This document shows positions 23,880 through 33,860 of a DNA stretch of 64,000 nt, piece after piece. The stretch spans positions 1,710,202 to 1,774,201 of the forward strand of contig CM030938.1 of the NCBI GenBank assembly GCA_018136815.1, in the 5' to 3' direction. This DNA comes from Isochrysis galbana (Eukaryota; Haptophyta; Isochrysidales; Isochrysidaceae). The notes under the pieces were generated by a model, which saw nothing but the letters and a program-made list of their open reading frames with translations, was not told the DNA's origin and ran no database searches. Numbering within the stretch: position 1 is the stretch's first letter; each line of letters starts with the position of its first letter. The position numbers and the translations under genes were made by a program.

Positions 23880-24360
23880 GACGCGCTGCCGGCAGACAAG
23901 ATGGATAAAAGCCAACGGAAAACGAAGCCACCCACTTACGATACACTGTGGCATGCCGCAAGGCTGCCCACTATCCCCGCTCGCCTTTTTACTCGTAGCT
24001 TGTAGCTGAAGACCACCACCTCCAGGGAATTCTTCGGCCGATCACGTGCGATTAGACGTCGCGGAAGCCTCGCGTTCTGAGAGTGACGCGCCCGACATTC
24101 ACCACTCTGATTCCTTCCCGCGAGCGAAATTCTCAATCTCCCAGAACAGAACGCCACGCGTGGGGCATGGGGCAACGGAAGGGGTGAAGGGGTTCACTCG
24201 CACTCGTTCACTCAGTGTCAATCACCGACGCCATTGCCTTTCGTGGGGTGGGAGGGGGTTCGTCGGAGGGGGGAGGCGACTGGCGGGGCAAGTAGGGGGG
24301 GGGCCTGCGGAATCCTCGGACACCCAGGGGAGGTGGAAAATAGTGGTTAAAAAGAGTGAG

Positions 24361-24425
24361 TGCCCGGGCTAGTTGTGGTTGTGGTTGTGGTTGTGGTTGT
24401 GGTTGTGGTTGTGGTTGTGGGTGGG
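24361..24425 (+). repeat. Microsatellite (GTGGTT)n
   Basis: About ten tandem GTGGTT hexamers, giving a Gly/Trp/Leu or His/Asn frame with no coding meaning. It lies upstream of the GPCR-PIPK gene. Confidence 0.9.
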
Positions 24426-24488
24426 GGAGAGGGAGAGAGCGGAGAGGAGGGAGGGTCCTGATACCGGCAGGGGGGCCACGGAGGGCAT

Positions 24489-27400
24489 ATGGCGGTGCTC
24501 GCGCCGCCGTCGGTCTACCCCATCCTCCGCCTCACCTTCCTCACTCTGGGTGAGAGAGGGAGGGAGGCTGCAAGGGAGAGGGAGAGGGAGAGGGAGGGAG
24601 GGAGACTTGGCCGTGCTGGGAGAGAGCACGTGCTCAAGCGAGCGAGCCGAGTGCGGGCGGCAGAGTTGGGCTGCGAGGGAGCAGAGAGGGAGGGAGAGAG
24701 AGGGAGGGAGGGAAGGAGGGAGGGAGGGAGGGGGGGGGGGGGGGGGGGGGGGAGGGAGCTGGGCAAGGAAGCGGGGAAGGGAGGGAGTGAGGGGGGGGGA
24801 GAGGGGGGGGGGCTCTTTCCTCCAGCAGGACGGATGGATCCCTAAACCGAACGCCCAATTGTCCCTGCCGGCTGCGTGCGTCTGTTCTCCTCCCTCTCGC
24901 CTCTTCAGCTTGCCATCGTCGTGCGACCTTACCTGCCATTTGCTGTCGATGGCCCGCCACCTACAGGGATCCTCTCGTTGGGATGTTTCGCAGTGCAATT
25001 GCTGAGCTATCGAGCCCTACCCCGCGTACGCCGTACGCCTGGGTGGCTGGTGCTCCGGGCTGCCCTCTGCGAGGCAGCCGTCTCCGCTTGCTTCGTTGCC
25101 CTCTACTTCTTCCCGGCCTCGGATGTGCCAACTGATCTTGCGGAAAGGCGTTCAATGTTGCCGCCCACGCTCACTGTAGCGCCCTGGGCCATCCTGCTCG
25201 CCTTGGGCTTTTTTGAAACGGCGGCTAATGCGTGGAGGGTGCTCATCTATTTCGATCTGCTCAACGTGTACCGAAATCCCTTCGCACCTGACCGGCATCG
25301 TGCCCTTTACGTGTATCCGTTTGCAGTGGTGATCTTGGGTGCGGGTGTGACTGCAGGCCTGTACTTCTATTCCAACTCGGTGAGCACCCCTGGGGTGAGG
25401 ATAATTGGGCTGGCAATGTTGCAAGCAATGCGAGGGTTGCAACCTCGTATCTACGGTGGCTTTATTTCGTACCCTGTGTGCAAGAGACTTTGCACTTGTC
25501 AGGATTGCTGAGAGGCTCCTGCCCGCTCGTATTGCACCCGCAGACGGCTTTTGGTCTGCGCACATTGCAATCCGCGCTTGTTTTCCTCGGGTTCGCCCTT
25601 GTGGTTGTACCATTTGCATTGTTTGTCGGTGTCGGTCTCTCGCTCTACATGTCGGTCAAGGTGCTCATATCGTCGCCGATGCAGGCAGCGAAGGCTGCGG
25701 GGGCACCACCATCGATTTCTTTCCTCGCACGCCAGCGAGTGATGCGCCATGCATCCGCCTACATGCTCTTGCACGGAACGCAATTGTCGGGAGCACTTGT
25801 ACTCGTGTTACTATTGCTGTGCTCTCCTTCACTGAGGGATGGGGGCACCATCAAGCGTAGCGAGGAGCCTGCCGAAACACCACTCGGTGAAGGCATGTAC
25901 AGTGTGCCGGTAGGGGTGAATACAGTCGCCAAAATGTTATCCTCCGAAAATGCTGAGCATCCGGACACCTTGGTGAACGCGCTGTGGACGCTTTTGGCGG
26001 TGCTCGTCACGGCACGTCCTGCAATCTCAGCCGTGGGATGGCTCGTGATAAACGATGTGATTTACTTGGTAAGCTGGCTTGTGGCACACCGCTGGGCTCA
26101 GCAGCACCACAGCCCAGTGTTCGGAGTAGCTGGTATGTAAGGAGGCCGGGGCGCTTGTGCGTGACTTCGTCAACAAAGAAGAGAATGGCCGCCCTTGCAG
26201 GGTGCGTGGCGCCATATGCTCAGCATCCACATCGCCCTCAGCCGCCCGCCCGTGTCCGTTTAGGTGCTTGGAATATGCTCCTTTACCAAACGCTTCGCTG
26301 CGCCTACCGCAATCTCTCCAGCCGGCCCTCCCAGCGCGGCACCGCTCTCGAGGTCGCGATCTCAGAGTGATGGCGCACAGTGCATCAACAGGGCATATGG
26401 TAGCACAACCTTCCGCATCAACGCGGCTGGCAAAGAGCTATGGGCGTTGCAGCGCCGAGCCGACATGCTGCAAGGCATTGCGGAATCCGGCTTTAAGGAA
26501 GAACTCCGGTTCGAGCTTGTGTACGACGTAGCGGTGGGCATCGGGGAGCTGGCGCAGCACGAGCTCCAGCTCGCACTCCTGGACGAGTTTCTCTGCTCAC
26601 GCAACCCTAGCATTGCACCGATGCGCGCGTCGGTCGACATCGGCTCCCTTCGTGCTGCTGCTCAGCACGTGGAGATCGCAGGTGCAGCTTACGCCGCTGC
26701 ATTGGGCAACACGTGGTCCCCGGCCTTCTCTCCGTCCCGCCTCTCGCCTCTCACATTTTCGCCGGCGCGATCACCGTACCCATCGCCCGCGTCGCCAGCG
26801 CACCGTGGTGGGGCGAACGCAGGTGTGGGAGTCAGTTTTCGACCCTCACCCAATGTACGCGAGAAAGAGAGCGCGTGCCGGCTCGGCCGACGAGTTGGGG
26901 CAAATGGAGTCGGGCCAGCGGCACCTCTGCTCAACAATGCCGAGAGTCAAGCAGGGAACGCCGCACCCTGCGAGCAAGCACGTACACGGCGGGACGCAAA
27001 CCCACATGCTGTCGGAGTCGAACACCGTCGGTCGCCGGCCGGACCGCGCGCTAGTGTTGCGCGCGCGCTTTTCTTCCACCATTCCAGCTCCACCGATGGT
27101 TCTGCTGCGGCCACGGGGTTCGGCGGGTCTACTTCGGGGACGTCGTGCGGCTTGGGCACATCCCTTGATGCAGTCGCGCGGCCATTTGTAGAGGCGTACT
27201 CTACCGTCGCACAGTCTGGCGCAGCACCAGACTCAGAGGTTCCTACAAGTTGTTCGGCACCCCCAACTTGCGACTTGGCACATGGCACTGGAACACGCGC
27301 CAGCACGCCTACGGCTGTACGTACTACCGCTTACGGAGGTGGAGTCCAGGACTCGGCGGATGCCGCGCACTGCGGCCCGCAATCGCTCAGAAGCTCGCCG

Positions 27401-29068
27401 CAGTGGCCACGGCCATTGCTGGCAACCCAGCCGCTGCACACGCACAATCATCCCATGGTCACCCCGGCCGCGTGCAGCACTCCTCGTCCGCCAATGGTTC
27501 GTTCGCAGTCTGAGGGGACCTTGTCGACTTGTGGGATAATGTTGTCGGCCACCAAGACGCAAGCTCGCTCCGCGGCAACGCACTATGAGCTTGAGCGCTT
27601 TCGCCGGATCCGCGCTCACTTCGGTGTCACTCCCGCCACGTATGCCCTCGCCTTTCCTGACGACCTTTCAACGCTCGGATCGAGTTGGAGGACGAGACTG
27701 AAGGAATCCGTCTCGGAAGGCGCATCGGGCGCTTTCTTCTACCGCGTACTACAGCCGAGAGAACGGCCGCATGCTGGCATGCAGCGAGGCGCTACAACTG
27801 GTCAGAGCCGATCATATGAATTCGCATCGCGTTTCATCGTCAAGCAGATCACTCCAGATGAAAAGCGCACACTGATGGCGATTCTGCCCGCTTACGAGGA
27901 GTACATTGGATTGCGCAAAGGCGCCTCGCTCATCGCCTACTTTGGCTGCCACTCGATGTCGCTTCGCTGGCGCTATTCTGGGAAGGTCTATTTCGTAGTG
28001 ATGCGCAACTTTTTGCCCGTGAGCTCGTGGCTCACGTTTGACCTCAAGGGGGCTACCGCCAACCGCCGCGCCCTTGCCGCGCACGCGCTGCACCGCATCC
28101 ATGCTCAGGCAGGAGAGCCGAGTCGACGTGGCGTGAGCGCTGCCTATGGGACGTTGCGAGATTGGGAATGGCTTGACATTGCCATGGCCGTTGACATTCC
28201 CCCGAACGACAAGGCGCGTTTGTCGGAGATCATCCGCGCCGACGCTGCGTTCCTCAAATCGCAAGGCGTGATGGACTACTCACTGCTCGTTGGCATTCAC
28301 CGCCTCGATGCCGCAGCCTCTGTGGCAGAACGCGAGGCGACTCTCAGCGAGCTCATCGCGCAGGGTGGTTATTCGTCGAGCGATCGTCAACGAATCTACT
28401 TTTTTGGCATCATTGATGTGCTGGAGCGTTACACCCTGCGATGGAAGATACAGCGGCTCGTCCTCACTGCCGGCTATCACTCTCTGCTGCGCGCGCTTGA
28501 TGCCGACGGGATTTCGGCATTGCCACCAGCCGAGTACGCGGATCGCTTTTGCACATTCGTACACTCAGAGGTGTTGCATATGCCATACGATCCGCACCAA
28601 CCTGTGCAGATGTGCGCTCCGCTCGAGACGCCCCCCAATACGCCGCAGCTTTCAAGGACGCAACAGCACGGCTCGTCGTCTTTGGAATCAAGCGTACAGG
28701 AGCCGCACCCCTCGCGCAAGATTGGGGCCAACGAACGGCTCCTAATCAGCCCGGCAAAGTCTCGCCTGATCTGTTTGGGCTCATGTGCAAGGCGCTGCGG
28801 CTGCATGAAATCAGAGCATGCTGAAGGTGACGTGGAAGATCCACTTGGCCTAGATCGTTGGGGCCATCTCTGGCAGCGCAGACGACGTGGTCTCGTACAA
28901 GAGCGCATCGATGGGGAGAGAGCCGATCAGCAGCGGCGTATTCATGAGCTCGAGACCTCTCTTCAACGAGCGCGGCAGGAAGCCGCAGCTGCAGCCCAGC
29001 GGGTTGCCACTGCGGGGGGCTTGAGGACACCGCCGATTCGAGATGCAGCACAAGACAATGACGCGTGA
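24489..29068 (+). CDS. Seven-TM receptor fused to phosphatidylinositol phosphate kinase (GPCR-PIPK, 4 exons)
   Basis: Model: 24489..24549, 24967..25379, 25544..26068, 26264..29068, 1267 aa. The first intron (phase 1) joins ILRLTFLTLG to ILSLGCFAVQLLSYRA, building one complete TM helix. Six more hydrophobic segments follow, ending WLVINDVIYL, so residues 1-333 hold seven TMs. A long Ser/Pro-rich cytoplasmic linker (about 360-770) precedes the kinase (about 780-1120): RFRRIRAHFGVTPATY, Lys in FIVKQI, YFVVMRN, TFDLKGATANRR, VMDYSLLVGIH, IYFFGIIDVLERY and ALPPAEYADRFCTFV. These are the PIPK signature blocks in order. A charged coiled coil (28.9-29.04 kb) ends the protein. Expected reaction: phosphorylation of phosphatidylinositol monophosphate to PIP2 at a membrane, controlled by the receptor half. 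The same architecture is known from Dictyostelium RpkA and oomycete GPCR-PIPKs. PI4P versus PI5P specificity is not decided. The 417-bp first intron is GA/G-rich. Confidence 0.85.
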
Positions 29069-29554
29069 CGGCGAGTTTTCCATGTGCCATGTCCTCTCCC
29101 CATTCGTGGTCAGGAGAAGGGCGTCATCATACCGGCGGCCGCAGCACCGTAAACACAGTACACGAGCGTCCTTCTCTTCTCCACCTTTCCCACCAACTAT
29201 GTTGCTTGATGCCTGGCGAGCTAGTGGCATTGCGGTATCAATTGCAAGAAAAGCATACAGTGCCTCGCTACTCTTGCCGAGTTGCTACTAGGCCTGGTTC
29301 TGTGGTAGTAAAATTTGAGACCGTACCGGAACCACACGGTACCAATGAATATAATGGTATAAAGGCAAGGAGCAAACAATAATACTACATACTACTAAGT
29401 TCGCCAAAAGCCTCACTCAAGACGATTTTGAAATTCTCTTAATGGTGTTTTAAAATTCAAACACCGTTGACACCGGACACCGGGGGATCGCGGGCACATT
29501 GGGGATTGGGGCCTAACGCTAACGCAGCTGAAAGTTGAAAGTGCGGGTCCACAA

Positions 29555-30202
29555 CGGATAAAGGTACCTCGCTTTTAAGGACGAGTCCTTAAAGTAAGGA
29601 CAAACTTCGCTAGGTGAGAGTGTTTTGCCTAAACCTTGGTTTGTTGGTTACCTCATGTATATCCTCTTTTAATGTTCCCAGGGCACTAAGGCACCATTCC
29701 CTCAGCAATACCAAGTTTATTTGTGACATACTTCACGGGGCGTCGGGTCAGCAAATCACAGTTTGTCCTTGAAATGAAAGAGGTGGCTGATACCCCCATT
29801 GGAAAGCTCTTCCACCCATGGTTCCCAGGAGATGAAATGTTGCTTTGATTGCCCTCTTTAAGACCTTAAGTGACGACGAAGCGTGATTTTGCCATCCAAC
29901 AGCCCAATTTGCCAACATACGGCTCAAAAGGGCTAAAAGAAAACTCCTCCCCCGTGAGCGGATCGTCCGAGTGCAGCACCGCATGCTGAATGTGGCAGCA
30001 AAAGTGAACGAAGACAAGCTCTGCAGAGTTGGTCATGGGGAGAGCTTAGGTTGAATGGGAGGTAAAGATGATTTGCTTCATGGGGTGGGATGTCCCAAAA
30101 GCTCACTCTAAGCCACATCAAAGGCATTGAAGGCCAGAGTCCTTAGATTTCATGGATTTTCAAGGACACCGTCCTTAGTTTAAGGACAGAACTTTCTAAC
30201 CG
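29555..30202 (+). mobile_element. Non-autonomous TIR element (family T4), copy 1
   Basis: 648 bp, flanked by the 4-bp direct duplication ACAA (29551-29554 and 30203-30206). Ends are imperfect inverted repeats starting CGGATAAAGG on the left and, read inward from the right, CGGTTAGAAAG, each followed by pairs of AAGGAC/GTCCTT palindromes. The interior is about as long as, and clearly homologous to, the inverted copy at 59879-60536. No intact transposase frame is seen. A 4-bp duplication is used by several superfamilies (for example Sola2, Ginger, Academ), so I do not assign one. Confidence 0.7.
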
Positions 30203-30344
30203 ACAATCTCGTGTCAAAACAAACTCAAAAACAGCAGCATTTTCTCCTGCGAATGAAGGAGGGACCCCAAATTAGCGGTTGGCGCGAAAAATTGACGGCG
30301 CTGTGAGAGGATTCATTGACGAGCTGCCTCTGGCGGCGTGTGGC

Positions 30345-30455
30345 GTCCCAGCTGGAGGTGGGGCGCGGTGTGCGGTGTGGCGAGGGTCGCCGAGTCGACT
30401 GGGGCTTGGGAGCGGTCGCGGCACGCTCCATAGGTCAAACTATGACCTTCGCGGC
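30345..30455 (-). repeat. Dispersed repeat family R2
   Basis: Read on the minus strand this matches about 51725-51835 (+) in TATAGTTTGACCTATGGAGC, CCGCGACCGCTCCC, GCGACCCTCGCCAC and CTGGGACGCC. A diverged third copy lies at about 13685-13770 (-). Nature unknown. Confidence 0.65.
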
Positions 30456-30599
30456 ACACAAAATATAGCTATGGCGATGGCGAAAATGTATGATGTCTAT
30501 AGCTATAGATATTCGTCGTTAGTCGCTGGCCCGCTCGTCGCAGGCCGAGGGGGGGGGGCAACAGGCTGGGGCGGAAAGCTGGAAGCTGGAAGCTGGAGG

Positions 30600-31135
30600 C
30601 CTAGCTGTGAAACACCAGGAACAGTGTTTTTTTTCGGAGGCCAAAAACAGTGTTTTTCACTGTTTTTCAAACGCCCTCCATTTATGCCACTGTTTTTTTA
30701 GAGTGGGGCTGTGGGGCTGGGGCTGGGGGCCGCCCGTGCGCGGCGCGCGCGAGCGCGGCGTGCGCGCGTGCGCGCAGGACCAGGCGCGCTCGAGCGCGGG
30801 GTGCGCGCGGGACAGCGGCCACCACCACCACACCACCACGCGCGCGGATCGCGACGCGTGCGTGGGCTTGGGGTTGTGAACACCGATAGCGGCTCGCCAT
30901 CGGCCGAGGGGAGGAGAGGGGGCAGCGGCGGCGGCGGCCTACGTATGCTTAGGACGCAGGACGCGGAGGAGCGAGGAGCGGAGGCGGAGGCGTTCCGCGC
31001 GGGGGGGAAAGGCCCCCTTGCGGTATATGTGGCCCCACTATTTTTCGCACTGTTTTTTACTGTTTTTTTTCGATTCCCAAAAACAGCTGTTTTTAATGTT
31101 TTTCTAGCCCTCACCCGCTGTTTTTCACAGCTAGG
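30600..31135 (+). mobile_element. hAT-like non-autonomous TIR element, copy 1
   Basis: 536 bp bounded by a perfect 8-bp target-site duplication GCTGGAGG (30592-30599 and 31136-31143). Terminal inverted repeats start CCTAGCTGTGAAA on both ends. Subterminal regions carry many CTGTTTTT/AAAAACAG motifs. The interior is GC-rich with no transposase. An 8-bp duplication with short TIRs fits hAT-type mobilisation, though the superfamily is inferred. The identical duplication suggests a fairly recent insertion. Confidence 0.85.
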
Positions 31136-31458
31136 GCTGGAGGTGAAACTACTACTAAATGGTGAATGGCCGGTTGAGCTCGGTGAGTGCGTTCGTCCTC
31201 TAGTGTCTAGTGTGGCTTGGGCTTGCTGATGCGGGCAGAAAGAGCAGAGAGAAAGAAGAAGAAGCACGTCGACGTCGCGAAGTTGCTTGGAACTTGCCTC
31301 AGAAGGTCGGTCGAGATCTTCACATCTAAGTCTCTCACTCCACGAAACTCCTATGAAACTGAATCGGAATCTTGTCTCACGGCGAGGTTCCGTCTCCAGA
31401 CTCCGCTCTCGACCTCCCCATCGCCTGCTCGCCCTACCCCGGCCGATCTCACATACTC

Positions 31459-32073
31459 ATGCTTTGCGCTGCTGCCTCGATGCTCTCGACCTCTTCCGCT
31501 GCGGTGGCCTTTACACCGGGCGGCAAGACTTTCATGAAGACTCTCCCCGGCCAGGTCGCCCCGCTCGGTTTCTTCGACCCGCTCAACCTCTCGCCTGAGT
31601 CTGTTGAGGATGCGAAGCTCTTCCGCGAGGCGGAGCTCACGCATGGCCGTGTCGCCATGATGGCGGCGGCTGGCTTCCTCGTGCAGGAGAGCTTCCACCC
31701 GATCTTCCCAGACATCAACGGTCCTGCCATCAACCAGCTGGGCCAGTGCAACCTCGCCACTGGAATCGGCCTCCTGACCCCCATCTTCATGTCTGAGATG
31801 TTGCGTGCTCGCAAAGGATGGGTTGAGCCCAACTTCTCCGGGTACGAGTCGCAAGCTCGCACCATCCGTCGGCTCCGCGATGACTACCGCCCTGGCGACC
31901 TCGGCCTCGACCTGACTCGCAACAAGCCGAAGGGCGAGTGGGCGAACGCCGCCACTGGACCTTGGGCCGACTGGCAGAACAAGGAGCTCAACAACGGGCG
32001 CCTGGCTATGATCGCTTGCGCTGGCTTCGTGGCGCAGGAGCTCAACACCGGCACGGGCATCTTCGGCGCCTAA
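31459..32073 (+). CDS. Fucoxanthin chlorophyll a/c-type light-harvesting protein (Lhc)
   Basis: Single exon, 204 aa. The first ATG (31459) opens a short hydrophobic presequence, LCAAASMLSTSSAAVAFTPG. The AVAF motif resembles the A-F cleavage motif of bipartite plastid signals in secondary-plastid algae. Then GFFDPLNLSPESVEDAK, TM helix 1 EAELTHGRVAMMAAAGFLVQ, a middle helix around NLATGIGLLTPIFMSEM, and helix 3 KELNNGRLAMIACAGFVAQE near the C-terminus. The ExxHGRxAM and ExNNGRxAM motifs carry the chlorophyll-binding Glu/Asn and the Arg salt-bridge partners. It should bind chlorophyll and carotenoid in the thylakoid. The ELNNGRLAMI...AQE C-terminus is LHCX/LI818-like, but subfamily is not certain. 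The presequence is short, and an upstream exon completing it is possible. Confidence 0.9.
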   Translation: MLCAAASMLSTSSAAVAFTPGGKTFMKTLPGQVAPLGFFDPLNLSPESVEDAKLFREAELTHGRVAMMAAAGFLVQESFHPIFPDINGPAINQLGQCNLATGIGLLTPIFMSEMLRARKGWVEPNFSGYESQARTIRRLRDDYRPGDLGLDLTRNKPKGEWANAATGPWADWQNKELNNGRLAMIACAGFVAQELNTGTGIFGA

Positions 32074-32849
32074 GCTATCTTACAATTGCTTGATCGTCAT
32101 CGCGGGTGGAGATGGTCCGTGGTTCGATCGAACACTTTTCCTAGAACATGAATTTGTGTGGTGTGAGCGCGAGTTGGGGAGTTGGGTCGGTACAGTTGCT
32201 GGGTGGCTGTGGCCGTGGCACTCGTAATGTGAGTCTCAGCGTGTGGCCACACGATTTGAGTTCTGTCACACCATTGCTAACTGCCAATGACATAGGTAAG
32301 AGGTTCGCACTCGCGAAGCCATCTACTATCTACTATTGCTACCTTATGGCATATGCATATCATATGCATATGGTTGCATGGGTTCATGTTCGTATGAAAA
32401 AGATATCAACTCTCTGCTGCTGGAGCAGCCAAAGGGCTGTTTCCCACCGCTTTCTGTTCTTTATTGCCTGCTGAAAGGATGCCTCGTGACTGCTTCCTGC
32501 CGGCCTTCCTCTCTATAGGCTATAGGGTGCCTCCGGGGCATCGGGGCATGCCTGAGACACACTCCACACTCCACACTCCACACTCCCACAACCCTTCTGC
32601 TTCTGCCTTTTGCGAGAAGAGTCGGTGGTCGGTGGTTTAGCAGGGATAATTAATAATTGAAGAAATGTGCAGAACTGCGAAGAAGGTGCAACCTGAGGTC
32701 CAGTTTTTTTCACCCCCGACCAGACCTGCCCGCATTATATTGGTATGAACTGTAGACTGTATAGGCTGTAGGCTGTAGGTGTAGGAGCATTTACACTTTA
32801 GGGTAGACGGGAAGACCGGCGACTCTCCGCCCCTCATTTGAGGGACTCC
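32074..32849. other. Downstream region of the Lhc gene, no gene recognised
   Basis: AT-richer than its surroundings, with the simple repeats CATATGCATAT near 32347-32372 and CACTCCA x4 near 32560-32590. No protein frame supported. Confidence 0.4.
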
Positions 32850-33084
32850 AACTAAGTTTACACGTAGTTCACATGGAGGAGGCGCCTCGTGCCCTCCCGC
32901 TCCCCCCTCAAGCTCCGATTCCCCTCCGGGGGGCTTGTCGGTTATCCTCAGACTCTGCCTTCTATCTAGCATGAACTATGAACTGAGCAATCAACACCCT
33001 GACCGAGCTCAACCCCAGTGGGCGTGGGTCAGGTGGCGCACTCCCGGGCCCGCATGAGCCAGTACTCGTACTAACCTTCCCCCT
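32850..33084 (+). repeat. Dispersed repeat family R1, copy B
   Basis: About 235 bp homologous to 23006-23216, same orientation, beginning AACTAAGTTTACACGTAGTTC and ending near CTCGTACTAACCTTCCC. No terminal repeats or coding capacity. Confidence 0.75.
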
Positions 33085-33094
33085 CTTTAGCCTC

Positions 33095-33432
33095 TAGCCT
33101 CTAGCCTCTGGCTCTGGCCTCTAGCCTTTGGCCTCTAGCCTCTAGCCTCTGGCCGCTGGCCTCTCACCTCTGGCCTCTTCGTCTCTGGCCCTCTGGCCCT
33201 CTGGCCCTCCAACCCTCCAACCCTTTGGCCCTTTCCCTTTGGCCCTCCAACCCTCTGGCCCTCTGGCCCTCTGGCCCTCCGGCCCTCTGGCCCTCCAGCC
33301 TCCCGCCCCAGCCCTCAGCCCTCCAGCCCTCGGAGGGCCCTCTGGCCCTCTGGCCATCTGTCCCTCCAGCCCTCCAGCCCTCTGGCCCTCTGGCCCTCCA
33401 ACCCTCTGGCCCTCTGGCCCTCTGGCCCTCGA
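33095..33432 (+). repeat. Minisatellite of TAGCCTC / CTCTGGCC units
   Basis: First CTAGCCT-type heptamers (33088-33150), then many copies of CTCTGGCC and CTCCAACC octamers to 33432. The two open frames through it (Leu/Ala/Trp/Pro/Ser repeats) are products of the repeat. Confidence 0.9.
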
Positions 33433-33589
33433 GGGCCCTCGACCGGAACGACCGTCTCGCGGGAAATCGAACCGGTGATCCGGTGATCCGACAGACCGGA
33501 AGTGTTCGAGCTCTCGTAGAAAGTAAAGAGAGAGAGATCTCCGACGAGACGCACGGGCCGCGCTGCGAGGTGGAGAAGAGGGAGGGTCT

Positions 33590-33860
33590 AAAGATAGAGA
33601 GGACGCGTGAGAGAAGGGGAGAGAGTGGGGGAGGAAGAGGAGAGGAGAGGAGGAGGAAGAGGAGGGAGAGAGAAGGAGAGGAGGGAGAGAAGAGGGGGAG
33701 AAGAGGGGGAGAGAGTCAAGGCGTCAAGACAGAGAAGGAGAGCGGGGAGACGAGAGGAGAGACGAGAGGAAGAGGGGAGGAGAAGAAGAAGAACTAAAGA
33801 AGAAGAAGAGAGGAGAAGAGGGGAGAGAGAGGAGAGAGAGGAGAGAGAGGAGAGAGAGAG
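33590..33860 (+). repeat. GA-rich tract immediately before a start codon
   Basis: About 270 bp of GAGAGG/GAAGAAG purine sequence ends at the ATG at 33861. Probably promoter or 5' leader of the Sec63-like gene. The long Glu/Arg open frame here and its antisense partner are shadows. Confidence 0.75.

Noticed and set aside
24369-24998. Two 210-aa frames on opposite strands
   Set aside because: Both cross the GTGGTT, GA and poly-G tracts; the region is promoter, exon 1 and intron 1 of the GPCR-PIPK gene.
26069-26140. Alternative donor GTATGT at the end of receptor exon 3
   Set aside because: It gives phase 1 and no acceptor keeps the kinase frame; the GTAAGC donor at 26069 joins TM7 to the kinase exon in frame.
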